NCBI RefSeq assembly: GCF_000014185.1
Contig: NC_008148.1
Span: 1,716,001-1,780,000 of the forward strand
DNA from: Rubrobacter xylanophilus DSM 9941
Lineage (GTDB): Bacteria; Actinomycetota; Rubrobacteria; Rubrobacterales; Rubrobacteraceae
Direction of reading: 5' to 3'
DNA length: 64,000 nt
In this document: one piece after another, positions 1 to 8,249 of the stretch
Layout: each line of letters starts with the position of its first letter
Position numbering within the stretch: position 1 is the stretch's first letter
Position numbers and translations under genes: made by a program
Notes under the pieces: model-generated
Seen by the model: the letters and a program-made list of their open reading frames with translations, nothing else
Database searches by the model: none
Told to the model about the DNA's origin: nothing

Positions 1-1089
1 GAAACACGCGCCGCACGTCGGGGTCGAAACTACGGCGCCAGCTTCTACAAAGACATCGATCAACCCCTCGGATATAGCCTGCCGGTAAACCTTCTGGCTG
101 GCTGGCACGATGATCGCCCGTACGTCGGGGTGAACCCTGTTGCCTCTCAGGATCTCGGCGGTCTGCCGAAGGTCGGTTATAGTACCGTTAGAGCAGTTGC
201 CAATATAGACCTGGTCGATCTTGGTTCCCCTGGCCTCGGACACAGCGACCACGTTACCCGGTGAATGCGGCAGAGCAACGAGGGGCTCCAGGGAGTTTAG
301 GTCGATCTTGACCTTGCGTACGTAACTGGCGTCGGGATCGGACCTTTCAGGATGCCACTCCCTATCCGCCCGCCGGTCGAGGTACCTGGCAGTCACCTCG
401 TCGGCCGGGAAGATCCCGGTCTCCGCCCCTGCCTCGACGGCCATATTAGCAACGGCAAGCCTGTCGTCCAAAGAGAGAGAGGCTGCACCCTCGCCGACAA
501 ACTCTAGAACAGCATTGGCGCCTCCGCCGACACCGATATCCGCGATCACGGCCAAGATCAAATCCTTGCCCGCGACAAAAGAGCCTTTATGGCCCGTGAA
601 CTCGACCTGGATGGTTCCCGGGACCTGTTGCCAGAACTCCCCGAATGCGAGGCATGCGGCAATGTCTGTAGAACCGAGCCCCGTTCCAAACGCCCCTAGA
701 GCTCCATACGTACATGTGTGGGAGTCTCCGCCGGCGATCACCATCCCGGGAACGATCCATCCGTCCTCTACGAGCACGGTATGCTCGATCCCGCCTCTTC
801 CCTGGCCATAGTAGTAGACGCCCTGTAAGTCAGACCAGCTCTTGAGGCGCTTCTGCAGCGCGGCGCTTCTGGCGTCCTTGGCCGGCATAAAGTGATCCGA
901 GACCATTACCACCTTACTGGGGTCGAAAACCCTCTGGACACCCATCCTCTCCATCTGGCGAAAGGCAACTGGTCCAGATACATCGTTCGCCATGACCAAG
1001 TCGCAGCGAACCATAATGATGTCGCCGGGAGAGGCGTCATCAACCTCGGAATGCGAGATCAGCAGCTTCTCAGCGAGCGTGTGCGGCAC
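1..1089 (-). CDS. LeuC/aconitase-family hydro-lyase large subunit (3' end outside the window)
   Basis: Iron-sulfur hydro-lyase large subunit of the 3-isopropylmalate/homoaconitate/maleate-hydratase superfamily. The 363 visible codons include GGDSHTCTYGALGAFGTG and two of the cluster cysteine motifs: GNCSNGTITDLR, and TCGAC at the cut edge. The start is GTG at 1089 (PHTLAEKLL follows, as at LeuC N-termini), which overlaps the end of the upstream amidohydrolase by 20 bases. About 50-60 residues and any LeuD partner lie beyond base 1. The length matches the shorter LeuC2/HacA type. Because it closes a catabolic operon (CoA-transferase, lyase, HyuAB, amidohydrolase), I infer hydration of a maleate-like product rather than leucine biosynthesis. 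The family is secure; the substrate is not. Confidence 0.85.
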   Translation of the reverse strand, partial: MPHTLAEKLLISHSEVDDASPGDIIMVRCDLVMANDVSGPVAFRQMERMGVQRVFDPSKVVMVSDHFMPAKDARSAALQKRLKSWSDLQGVYYYGQGRGGIEHTVLVEDGWIVPGMVIAGGDSHTCTYGALGAFGTGLGSTDIAACLAFGEFWQQVPGTIQVEFTGHKGSFVAGKDLILAVIADIGVGGGANAVLEFVGEGAASLSLDDRLAVANMAVEAGAETGIFPADEVTARYLDRRADREWHPERSDPDASYVRKVKIDLNSLEPLVALPHSPGNVVAVSEARGTKIDQVYIGNCSNGTITDLRQTAEILRGNRVHPDVRAIIVPASQKVYRQAISEGLIDVFVEAGAVVSTPTCGACF

Positions 1090-1693
1090 CGACCTCCTCC
1101 AGGTATTTCAGCACGTCTTTCGTCGGAACTACATCCCCGTACTTTGCGTCGATATCGTAGAGGTTAGCCTCATGAGCGCGCTGATTGCGGTCGCCCACGG
1201 CATCATGCGGCACGATGGGGCGAAATCCGTGCTGAAGGGCATCCACCACCGTAGCCCGCACACAACCGCTGGTCGAGGCACCGCAAACGATGAGCGTATC
1301 AACACCGGCAGCGGTAAGCAACGAGCTTAGAGGGGTGCCGAAGAAAGCAGAGGCAAAAAGCTTGTTGAGCACCGGCTCTGAAGCGAGAGGAGATATACGA
1401 GGGTCGACATCCGCCCAGCGGCTGCCAGCCTCCAGCGTAAGAAGCGCCGGCACCTTGTCGATAAAAGCCGCAGCCGTGAGTTTGTCGCTCTCTTTGTAGG
1501 CAACCGTCGTGAAAACGACGGGTATCCCAACCTCCCTAGCACTCCGCAAGAGGCGCTGGATGTTGGCTACCTGCCCTTCCAGGTCACAGGCCAAGGGTGA
1601 GTCCTGTGCGGTAAAGCCAAGTGTCATGTCCACTACTACAAGCGCGGGGCGGCGGCCAAAGCCGCCCCGTCCGCCGAATCCCTCTATATGCAT
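1070..1693 (-). CDS. Isochorismatase-family cysteine amidohydrolase (maleamate or N-carbamoylsarcosine type)
   Basis: Single-domain cysteine hydrolase of 207 residues. The catalytic triad is visible as Asp22 (VVVDM), Lys111 (LNKLFASAFFGT) and Cys144 (CGASTSGCVRATVVDA). The Cys motif and the following GFRPIVPHDAVGDR and ANLYDIDAKYGDVV stretches resemble maleamate amidohydrolase (NicF) and N-carbamoylsarcosine amidohydrolase more than true isochorismatases. It would hydrolyse a linear half-amide or ureide, releasing ammonia. I chose ATG 1693, which lies 2 bases after the hyuB stop; a start at 1744 would add 17 residues inside hyuB. Its place directly after hyuAB suggests it acts on the ring-opened product. 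Confidence 0.85.
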   Translation of the reverse strand: MHIEGFGGRGGFGRRPALVVVDMTLGFTAQDSPLACDLEGQVANIQRLLRSAREVGIPVVFTTVAYKESDKLTAAAFIDKVPALLTLEAGSRWADVDPRISPLASEPVLNKLFASAFFGTPLSSLLTAAGVDTLIVCGASTSGCVRATVVDALQHGFRPIVPHDAVGDRNQRAHEANLYDIDAKYGDVVPTKDVLKYLEEVGAAHAR

Positions 1694-1695
1694 CC

Positions 1696-3594
1696 TCACC
1701 TCGCGCCGTTGGCCCGAGCAGCGCCCAGTTCGTGAGAGAGCCACTCGTTGAACTTGCGCCTCGTCTCCGCGATTATCCTTCTCTGCTCTTCCAGCGGAGG
1801 CAGGGGTCCATGATCGAATTCCGGCAACTCGCCGCGAGATTTGCGAAGCTCTTCCCTCCTGGCCTCCGTGGCTGCAGGATCCACCGTTCCGTCGTCCTTC
1901 AGCACCACCCCATACTCTTTGTCGGCCGCCTCTTGGCTCACGAGATTCCAGCGCACGTCTTTGGCGACGGCCTCCGGGTCGCGTGAGAGTGGATCGCCGA
2001 CCCCACCGGCCCCTGCCGTCTCAAAGACCAGGCGATCTCCCTCGAAGACCGGAACGTCCCGAACCTTGGATGGAAGCTCGACGGACTCGCCGCTTCTGCG
2101 CACGAGGGTCTTCTTGGATGGCGAACCCGGCTTCCCGCCGTCGACGCCGTAAGGATAGGTGTGGTACCGATCATCCTGGTACGTAATGCGCCCGTCGGCA
2201 AGAAAGCGGTAGACCTTTCTGATACCGCAGCCGCCGCGGAACTGACCGGCGCCGCAGGAGTCCCTGCGGGCGGAATACTCTTCGACTACCAGGGGATAGT
2301 AGGTCTCCATGTATTCTGCTGGAACCGCGAGGAACTCGGGCCACCACGAATGTCCGTCCAGGCCATCCTTGCCCGGGATGGCGGGGATGCCGCCGTAGAG
2401 TATCTCCATCGTCTGGAAGGGCTCGCCGTTCTTATTGACCCCTGAGTAGACGAAGTTGGGGCTGGTCCCGTAAGAGCCCGAAACCTTAAAGCCGATGGCC
2501 TTGGCGTAGACCGCGCTGAGCACGTCGAACTGCCGGGCCATCACCACGAGCCTGTTGCTAAGCGGAGCGGGCTCCTTGGGCCGGAGAACGCTCCCCTCCG
2601 GGATATTGACCTTTATGACATCGCAGTACCCGTCATTGAAGAGTATCGTGGGGTCGAAAGCAGATATCAGGAAGACGCCCACGAACATCTGGAACATCCG
2701 CTTGTTGAGCAGGAAGTTCACCGGCCCGGGAACCTGTGGGTCGGTTCCCGCCCAGTCAAGGTTCAGCGTGTCACCTTCGCGCCACATGGCGAGCTTGAGC
2801 CTTATGGGTCCGTTGCCCAGGCCGTCGTCATCGGTGTAGTCTTCGAACTCAAAGCGCTGCCCCTCGGGGACATGGCGCCTTATCAGCTCAATTACGCTTC
2901 GCCGGGTTCTGTCCAGCAGCGCGTCGCAGGCCTCAAGGTAGGTTTCCTTGCCGAAGCGGTCGCATATGTCCTTTACCCTCTGCGCTCCCGCTGCGGTTCC
3001 CGCCGCTATCGCCATGATGTCGGCGCGGGTTTCACGCGGCGTGCGCGAGTTGTGGCAGAAAAAGCGAAGGACTTCCTCGTTGAGCACCCCTGCATCGTAG
3101 AGCTTGACTGGGGGCATCCGGACGCCCTCTTCGTAGATGGATCGCGCATCTATGGGGATCGAACCCGCCGTCGAGCCACCCACATCCATGAGGTTTCCCC
3201 ACTGCAGGGCGTAGCCGATGTGATCCCCCCCGTAGAAGATCGGCCTCACCAGCAGAATGTCGGGGAGGTGCGAAGTAGACCCCTCCATCATGTATGGGTC
3301 GTTGAGGGCTATAACGTCGCCATCCTTGAGGTCTTCGACCTTGTACGGCGAGTGCTCAAGCACCGTGTCCACCGGACTCCCGAACTGCCCGACCACCATC
3401 CGCCCCTGACGGTCAGCTATGAGGGGAAACTCGTCGGCCTGCTCACGGATTATGGGGCTGACGGCCGTGGTGACGAGCACCCGGTCCATCTCGTGCCGGA
3501 TGTTCTTCAGCGCGTTCTCGATGATATCCAGAGTAACGTGGTCTATGTTGTGCTCTCGGACGAAGTCCGGCAGAGCCTGCTCGTGCAGCACCAT
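1696..3594 (-). CDS. hyuB: Hydantoinase/oxoprolinase family subunit B (HyuB)
   Basis: HyuB-type subunit, 632 residues, of the ATP-dependent hydantoinase / 5-oxoprolinase / acetone-carboxylase superfamily. Typical blocks are visible: NDPYMMEGSTSHLPDILLVRP near residues 98-118, RPKEPAPLSNR in the middle, and the glycine-rich CGAGQFRGGCGIRKVYRF. Together with HyuA it opens cyclic amides at the cost of ATP, or carboxylates ketones in related members. It starts 5 bases after the hyuA stop, so the two are co-translated. The substrate cannot be read from sequence: N-methylhydantoin, a lactam or a cyclic imide all fit the neighbouring amidohydrolase. No biotin or extra carboxylase subunit is present, which argues against an acetone-carboxylase role. 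Confidence 0.88.
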   Translation of the reverse strand: MVLHEQALPDFVREHNIDHVTLDIIENALKNIRHEMDRVLVTTAVSPIIREQADEFPLIADRQGRMVVGQFGSPVDTVLEHSPYKVEDLKDGDVIALNDPYMMEGSTSHLPDILLVRPIFYGGDHIGYALQWGNLMDVGGSTAGSIPIDARSIYEEGVRMPPVKLYDAGVLNEEVLRFFCHNSRTPRETRADIMAIAAGTAAGAQRVKDICDRFGKETYLEACDALLDRTRRSVIELIRRHVPEGQRFEFEDYTDDDGLGNGPIRLKLAMWREGDTLNLDWAGTDPQVPGPVNFLLNKRMFQMFVGVFLISAFDPTILFNDGYCDVIKVNIPEGSVLRPKEPAPLSNRLVVMARQFDVLSAVYAKAIGFKVSGSYGTSPNFVYSGVNKNGEPFQTMEILYGGIPAIPGKDGLDGHSWWPEFLAVPAEYMETYYPLVVEEYSARRDSCGAGQFRGGCGIRKVYRFLADGRITYQDDRYHTYPYGVDGGKPGSPSKKTLVRRSGESVELPSKVRDVPVFEGDRLVFETAGAGGVGDPLSRDPEAVAKDVRWNLVSQEAADKEYGVVLKDDGTVDPAATEARREELRKSRGELPEFDHGPLPPLEEQRRIIAETRRKFNEWLSHELGAARANGAR

Positions 3595-3599
3595 GTCGG

Positions 3600-5654
3600 C
3601 TAGGCCTCCCCTATAAGTATGTTTCCGTAGCTATCCACCGACCCCTCGTACCCCGGTTCTATGACGGTCGTGGTGTCGTCCTGGACGACGATTGAAGGCC
3701 CTGCAACAACGTTTCCAGGGCGCAGGCGCGAGCGCTGGTAGATGGGAGTGTCGACCCAGGACCCGCTGAAATATACTCTCTCGGTCCTGAGAACCGCACC
3801 CGAAGCGTCCCGTCCAGCGCCGTTCTCGCTCTCCACGAGGCTCACGCCCCTTATCCGACCGCGTCCTATGACCCGAACGGTGGCTATCTCCAGGGGAGAG
3901 TCCGGAAGGTCAAAGTTATAGCGCTGGCGATGCGCCTCCTCGAAGCGCTGGCGCAGGAAAGCGCAGTCCTCGCCTTCAAGCTCGTCCAGCTCGAAGCGGC
4001 AGGGGATCTGTATGTTCTGCAGGTAGTATCTGCAGTCGGCAAAAAGATCGAAGCGCTTCTGCTCCTCCTCTACGCCCTCGCTCTCCAGCCAGGCGTTGGC
4101 CTGCGAGACGAGATCCTCAACCGTTCTCCTGAGCTCAGAGGCCGGCGTTTCCTCGGCGATGCGCAGGTAAGTCTCGGGGAACTCGTTCTGTATGTCCGAG
4201 GAGAGAAAGCCGAAAGCGCTCATCACGCCCGGGGTAGGAGGAACGACCACCGGCCGCGCCCCAATGAGCCTTCCCAGGGCGTTTGCATGCATCGGTCCCG
4301 CCCCGCCGAACGCTACCAGGCCGAAATTGCGCGGGTCGTGGCCGCGCTCCACGCTCACCACCCGAAGCGCGGCGTGCATGTTCTCGTTGACGATCTCGAG
4401 TATGGCTTCTGCGGCCTCCTCGACACCCATGCTCATCTGGTCGGCGATCTTGCCGACCGCTCTGCGGGCCGCTCCTTCGTCCATCTCGAGTGTCCCGCCA
4501 AGGGCCACGCCGGGAGGTATACGGTGCAGCACCACATTAGCGTCGGTGACGGTTGGATCCTCTCCGCCACGCCCATAACAGGCGGGACCGGGATCGGCGC
4601 CTGCGCTGGCCGGGCCCACCTGCAAAGCGCCGCTGGTAGACACGAAGGCTATAGATCCACCGCCCGCACCCACGCTGTGCACGTCCACGGCGGGAACCTT
4701 GAACTGGAAGTATCCGAGCTGGATCTCGCGCCGCAGCGGGGTCTCTCCCCCGAGCACCAGCGAGACATCCGTAGACGTGCCCCCCATATCAAAGGTCAGA
4801 ACATCTGGTATGCCTATGGTCCTGGCGAGATAAGCGGACCCCGTCACGCCGCCCGACGGTCCGGAGAGCGAGATCTGTATCGGCCGCTCCGCGACCGCCT
4901 CCGTGCTCATCGCCCCTCCGTCAGAACGTACTATGCTCAGAGAGCCTCCGAACTTTCGATCTCTTATCGAAGACTCGAAGTTCTTCATGTAAAGCACGGT
5001 CCGAGGCTGGACGGCGGTGTTCACAACGGTGGTCAGCGTACGCTCGTACTCACCGTATTCCTGGCCTGCATCAGAGGATATGGAAACCGAGAGGTCTGGG
5101 AACATCTCCCGGGCTATCTCGCGGGCCCTCATCTCGTGCGCGGGATTGACGTAGGAGTTGAGGAAACCTATTGCGAGCGACTCCACTCCCCTGTCGACCA
5201 GAAGCCTTACGGCTTTGCGAACCTCTTCCTCATCGAGCTCCTGGATAACCTCTCCAGTGGCGCCTATGCGCTCGGAGATTCCCACGGTGTCTGATGGATC
5301 TGCGGGCGAATCAGGCTTGACGAGTGCCATCCAACCGTACAGGGGCCCCGGGGTCCAGGCGCGGGCAAGATGGAGGATCTGCTCATGCCCACGGGTCGTC
5401 AACAGACCAACCCGCGACCCCGTGTTTGTAAGTATCATGTTTGTTACGACCGTGGTGCCGTGGAAGAGGAGGTGCAGGTCAGAGAAAGAGATGCCTGCTT
5501 TCTGGCAGGCAGCCGTGATTCCCTCGACAACGCCCCGGGATGGGTCGTCGGGGGTGGAGAGAACCTTATCTTCGATCAGCTCTCCGCTCTCCTCGTTGAA
5601 TACGAGGACGTCGGTAAAGGTACCTCCCACGTCTACAGCTACGTTATATGCCAA
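3600..5654 (-). CDS. hyuA: Hydantoinase/oxoprolinase family subunit A (HyuA)
   Basis: 684-residue HyuA subunit, the ATP-binding half of the HyuAB enzyme. The actin-like nucleotide fold shows in NVAVDVGGTFTDVLVFN at the N-terminus, LLFHGTTVVTNMILTNTGSRVGLLTTRG, LTFDMGGTSTDVSLV near residue 290 and GLVAFGGAGPMHANALG near 450. Family members phosphorylate the substrate amide or enol oxygen to permit hydrolysis of otherwise stable rings. The start at 5654 follows a strong AGGAGGAG-type ribosome site, and a 40-base gap separates it from the lyase gene upstream. Both subunits are full length, so the complex should be functional. Confidence 0.9.
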   Translation of the reverse strand: MAYNVAVDVGGTFTDVLVFNEESGELIEDKVLSTPDDPSRGVVEGITAACQKAGISFSDLHLLFHGTTVVTNMILTNTGSRVGLLTTRGHEQILHLARAWTPGPLYGWMALVKPDSPADPSDTVGISERIGATGEVIQELDEEEVRKAVRLLVDRGVESLAIGFLNSYVNPAHEMRAREIAREMFPDLSVSISSDAGQEYGEYERTLTTVVNTAVQPRTVLYMKNFESSIRDRKFGGSLSIVRSDGGAMSTEAVAERPIQISLSGPSGGVTGSAYLARTIGIPDVLTFDMGGTSTDVSLVLGGETPLRREIQLGYFQFKVPAVDVHSVGAGGGSIAFVSTSGALQVGPASAGADPGPACYGRGGEDPTVTDANVVLHRIPPGVALGGTLEMDEGAARRAVGKIADQMSMGVEEAAEAILEIVNENMHAALRVVSVERGHDPRNFGLVAFGGAGPMHANALGRLIGARPVVVPPTPGVMSAFGFLSSDIQNEFPETYLRIAEETPASELRRTVEDLVSQANAWLESEGVEEEQKRFDLFADCRYYLQNIQIPCRFELDELEGEDCAFLRQRFEEAHRQRYNFDLPDSPLEIATVRVIGRGRIRGVSLVESENGAGRDASGAVLRTERVYFSGSWVDTPIYQRSRLRPGNVVAGPSIVVQDDTTTVIEPGYEGSVDSYGNILIGEA

Positions 5655-5694
5655 CTGAGACTCCTCCTTTCCTCTAGACGCGCTTGTTGGGACC

Positions 5695-6588
5695 TCATTT
5701 GGCCACGGGCTCGAACACTCCAGCCTTGTAGACCCTTCCCGGAAGCTCCTTCCCGAGCTGCCCGGAGAGCCACTCGGCGACGCCGATGAGCGAGCCGAGG
5801 TCTATGCCGGTCTCGTGCCCCATCCCGTGCAGCAGGTAGACGAGGTCTTCGGTGGCGATGTTGCCCGTCGCACGCGGCGCGAACGGGCAGCCGCCCGTGC
5901 CCCCCACCGAAGCGTCGAGCACGGCGGCACCAGCCCCTATGGCCGCAACGGCGTTGGCGAGCCCGGTGTTGCGGGTGTCGTGGAAGTGGCACCCCACGGT
6001 GACGCCGAGCTCCCCCACCCCACCGACCAGCTCCTCCACCTGGCTCGGTACCCCAACGCCGATGGTGTCCGCCAGGATGAGTTCGTCCGGAGGGGCCTCG
6101 GCCACCCGCCGGGCGAAGCCAAGCACCCTCTCCGGCTCTACCCGCCCCTCGAAGGGGCAGCCGAAGGCCACGCTGAGGGTGACCGAGATCCGCACCCCGT
6201 CGAGCCGCGCCCGCTCCACGAGCCGGGCCGCGAGCCCTGCCGCCTCCCCGGCGGTGGTGTTCTGGTTGCGCCGGGCGAAGGAGTCGGTCACCGGGAAGGC
6301 GTAGCGCACCTCGTCAACCCCCGCGGCAACCGCGCGCTCGTAGCCCCTCTCGTTCAGGACCAGCCCCGCGTAGGACACCTCCGGTCTCCGGTTCAGCGCG
6401 GCCATGACCTCCTCGGCACCGGCCATCTGGGGCACGAGCCTTGGGTTGACGAAGCTCGCGGCCTCCATCCTGCGCAGCCCCGCCCCGGCGAGCCGGTCGC
6501 AGAGCTCGGCCCGCACCTCGGGGGAGAGGATCTTTTCTTCGTTCTGCAGACCGTCCCGAGGACCGACATCGACTACTTCGACACGCAT
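5695..6588 (-). CDS. HMG-CoA lyase-family enzyme
   Basis: 297-residue TIM-barrel lyase of the HMG-CoA lyase family. Catalytic features are present: VDVGPRDGLQNE at the N-terminus (Arg11, Asp12), the metal-ligand motif CHFHDT, and the cysteine loop SVGGTGGCPFAP followed by TGNIATEDLVYLL. It cleaves a 3-hydroxy-3-methyl acyl-CoA: HMG-CoA to acetoacetate plus acetyl-CoA, or possibly citramalyl-CoA to pyruvate plus acetyl-CoA. Its ATG overlaps the stop of the CoA-transferase gene (TAATG), so the transferase probably supplies its CoA ester. Base composition is visibly richer in G and C than in both flanking genes. Leucine breakdown is an alternative role, because a carboxylase of MCC type lies 4 kb away. 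Confidence 0.85.
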   Translation of the reverse strand: MRVEVVDVGPRDGLQNEEKILSPEVRAELCDRLAGAGLRRMEAASFVNPRLVPQMAGAEEVMAALNRRPEVSYAGLVLNERGYERAVAAGVDEVRYAFPVTDSFARRNQNTTAGEAAGLAARLVERARLDGVRISVTLSVAFGCPFEGRVEPERVLGFARRVAEAPPDELILADTIGVGVPSQVEELVGGVGELGVTVGCHFHDTRNTGLANAVAAIGAGAAVLDASVGGTGGCPFAPRATGNIATEDLVYLLHGMGHETGIDLGSLIGVAEWLSGQLGKELPGRVYKAGVFEPVAK

Positions 6589-7802
6589 TAGATAATCCCT
6601 CGACCCTTCAACTCCCGGAGATCATCTTCTCTAAGATCGAGGAGCCCACAATAAATCTCGGTGTTGTGCTGCCCAAGATCAGGACCGGTCCACCTGATCT
6701 CCCCCGGAGTCTCGGTAAGGCGCGGTATCACGTTCTGCATCGGGAAAGGCCCTAAGTGCTGGTCTTCGACGGTAACTATGTTTTCGCGCGCCGCATAGTG
6801 CGGATCTTCTACCATGTCCTTGGCGGTGTACACCTTTCCGGCGGGAACCCCTGCCTCCCTCATCGTCTCCAGAATTTCCTGGCCGGTGCGCTCCCTGGTC
6901 CACGCAGAGATCATCTCGTCCAGCTCCTCCATGTTCTCCCCTCTGGCGTGGTGCGTGGCGTACCGGGGGTCGTCAGCCCATTCCGGATGCCCGAGCGCCT
7001 TGGCCAGCCTCCTGAACACCGTGTCGGCGTTCCCTGCTATAAGAACGTAGTCCCCATCTCGGGTGGGGTAGATGTTGGAGGGGGCCACGAAGGGCAGAAC
7101 CGTGCCCGTACGCCCTCGAACATGGCCGGTCAGCACGTATTCGGGGATCGTGCTCTCCATAAGGGCAAACACGGCCTCGTAGATCCCGACGTCGACCACC
7201 TGTCCCTTGCCGCCGTTTGCCTCACGATGATAGAGCGCCGCCAGGGCCCCCAGAGTACCGAACGTGGCGGCCAAGGAATCCCCGAGGCTGATGCCGACCC
7301 GCGGCGGCGGCCTGTCGGGAAAGCCGGTAATGTGGCGGATTCCCCCCATCGCCTCACCGATGGCGCCGAAGCCGGCCTGATCCTTGTAGGGTCCCGTCTG
7401 ACCAAAGCCCGAGACACGAACCATTACGAGACCTGGATTCAGCTGCCTCAGCTTGTCATAACCGAGCCCCCACCTCTCCATGGTGCCCGGCCTGAAGTTC
7501 TCGACCAGGACATCGGCCTTGGAGACAAGCTTCCTGGCAAGCTCTTGCCCCTCAGCCTCTCTCAAGTTCAGGGTCACCGACTTCTTGTTGCGAGCGATGA
7601 TCGGCCACCAGAGCGTGCGGCCTTTCTTGCGGTGCCTACCCCATTCGCGCATGGGGTCGCCCTTTCCCGGCGGCTCGACCTTTATGACCTCTGCCCCGAA
7701 GTCTCCCAGTAGCTGGCCGCAGAACGGCCCGGCAAGCAGGCTGCCCATCTCCACAACCCGCACCCCCTCCAGAGGGCGCGTGCCGTTTCCACCCCCATTC
7801 AT
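6588..7802 (-). CDS. CaiB/BaiF family (type III) CoA-transferase
   Basis: 404-residue family III CoA-transferase, which moves CoA between carboxylic acids through an aspartyl-CoA thioester. The N-terminal PLEGVRVVEMGSLLAGPFCGQLLGDFGAEVIKVEPP, the NKKSVTLNL strand and the putative catalytic Asp175 in VGISLGDSLAA are all visible. It is the first gene of the operon and overlaps the lyase start by one base. By analogy with the human succinyl-CoA:glutarate/HMG CoA-transferase, or with citramalate CoA-transferases, it may activate a C5-C6 hydroxy-dicarboxylate for the adjacent lyase (inference). A long leader of about 295 nt separates it from the predicted promoter at 8104-8132. Confidence 0.88.
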   Translation of the reverse strand: MNGGGNGTRPLEGVRVVEMGSLLAGPFCGQLLGDFGAEVIKVEPPGKGDPMREWGRHRKKGRTLWWPIIARNKKSVTLNLREAEGQELARKLVSKADVLVENFRPGTMERWGLGYDKLRQLNPGLVMVRVSGFGQTGPYKDQAGFGAIGEAMGGIRHITGFPDRPPPRVGISLGDSLAATFGTLGALAALYHREANGGKGQVVDVGIYEAVFALMESTIPEYVLTGHVRGRTGTVLPFVAPSNIYPTRDGDYVLIAGNADTVFRRLAKALGHPEWADDPRYATHHARGENMEELDEMISAWTRERTGQEILETMREAGVPAGKVYTAKDMVEDPHYAARENIVTVEDQHLGPFPMQNVIPRLTETPGEIRWTGPDLGQHNTEIYCGLLDLREDDLRELKGRGII

Positions 7803-8092
7803 CTCGATCCCCCTTCTAGGCTCTTAGCACGATCAGGTGCCCTTACAAACAAATTCGGAGGAAGTTGAGCAGACACCATATATCCCACAGCGGAACAACC
7901 TCTCGCCCAAAGGGCTTTACCAACCTTACCTTCTTCTGCGCCGCTTCCTCCCTCCACGAACCGGTGATCGTACTCCCACAACAGCTTTATCTACTAATTC
8001 TTCCGATAACCGCGCTCTGATAAGACAGCCCAGCATATGCGCACCCCACCGTCCTCCTTCCCATCCACTCACCCTGCGTTGCTTTCCTCACC
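7803..8092 (-). other. Long untranslated leader of the CoA-transferase operon
   Basis: Between the predicted transcription start (near 8097) and the CoA-transferase ATG lie about 290 bases with no convincing gene. An in-frame TTG-started stretch of 60 codons (7981 to 7799) ends in an ATGA overlap with the transferase, but it has no ribosome site and no recognisable sequence. I see no known riboswitch fold and no clear terminator. The leader could hold a second promoter or an unrecognised control element. Confidence 0.35.
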
Positions 8093-8104
8093 TTTGTATA
8101 CAAA
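8093..8104. promoter_or_regulatory. Operator O1, perfect palindrome TTTGTATACAAA
   Basis: Twelve-base perfect inverted repeat at the predicted transcription start of the operon. The TTGTatACAA form fits sites of FadR-subfamily GntR regulators, and a regulator of that family is encoded just upstream (8250-8927). Assignment to that protein is inferred. Confidence 0.6.
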
Positions 8105-8132
8105 TCCTAGATTGATTCAAATTTCGTGTCAA
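8104..8132 (-). promoter_or_regulatory. Sigma-70-type promoter of the CoA-transferase/HyuAB operon
   Basis: Read on the minus strand: a perfect -35 TTGACA (8132-8127), 17 bases, then -10 TAGGAT (8109-8104; 4 of 6 matches to TATAAT). The predicted start point near 8097 falls inside the operator at 8093-8104, as expected for a repressed promoter. Confidence 0.65.
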
Positions 8133-8207
8133 GAGTTATCAGCAATTTTTCTGGATTTCGCCTTAAATATCGAGTCTTTAGAGGGCGGTTGCAAAGGTGT
8201 CTATATT

Positions 8208-8219
8208 TTTGTATACAGC
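8208..8219. promoter_or_regulatory. Operator O2, near-palindrome TTTGTATACAGC
   Basis: A second copy of TTTGTATACA lies 115 bp (centre to centre) from O1 and just past the GntR stop codon. Its left arm is identical to O1; the right arm differs at the last two bases. The spacing is close to 11 turns of B-DNA, so both sites face the same side. Confidence 0.5.
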
Positions 8220-8249
8220 AGTGTGTAGACGCCGCTATGACGGGCTGTT

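Noticed and set aside
1-1089. Leucine biosynthesis (leuC) as the role of the first gene
   Set aside because: Its partners are catabolic amide and CoA genes, not leuA/leuB/ilv; kept as a hydro-lyase of unknown substrate.
3600-5654. Acetone or acetophenone carboxylase
   Set aside because: Only two subunits of hydantoinase size are present, with no gamma or biotin-type partner, and amide-processing genes adjoin.
7799-7981. Possible 60-codon leader peptide ending ATGA-overlapped with the CoA-transferase
   Set aside because: It starts at TTG without a ribosome site and shows no recognisable sequence; the overlap alone is weak evidence.
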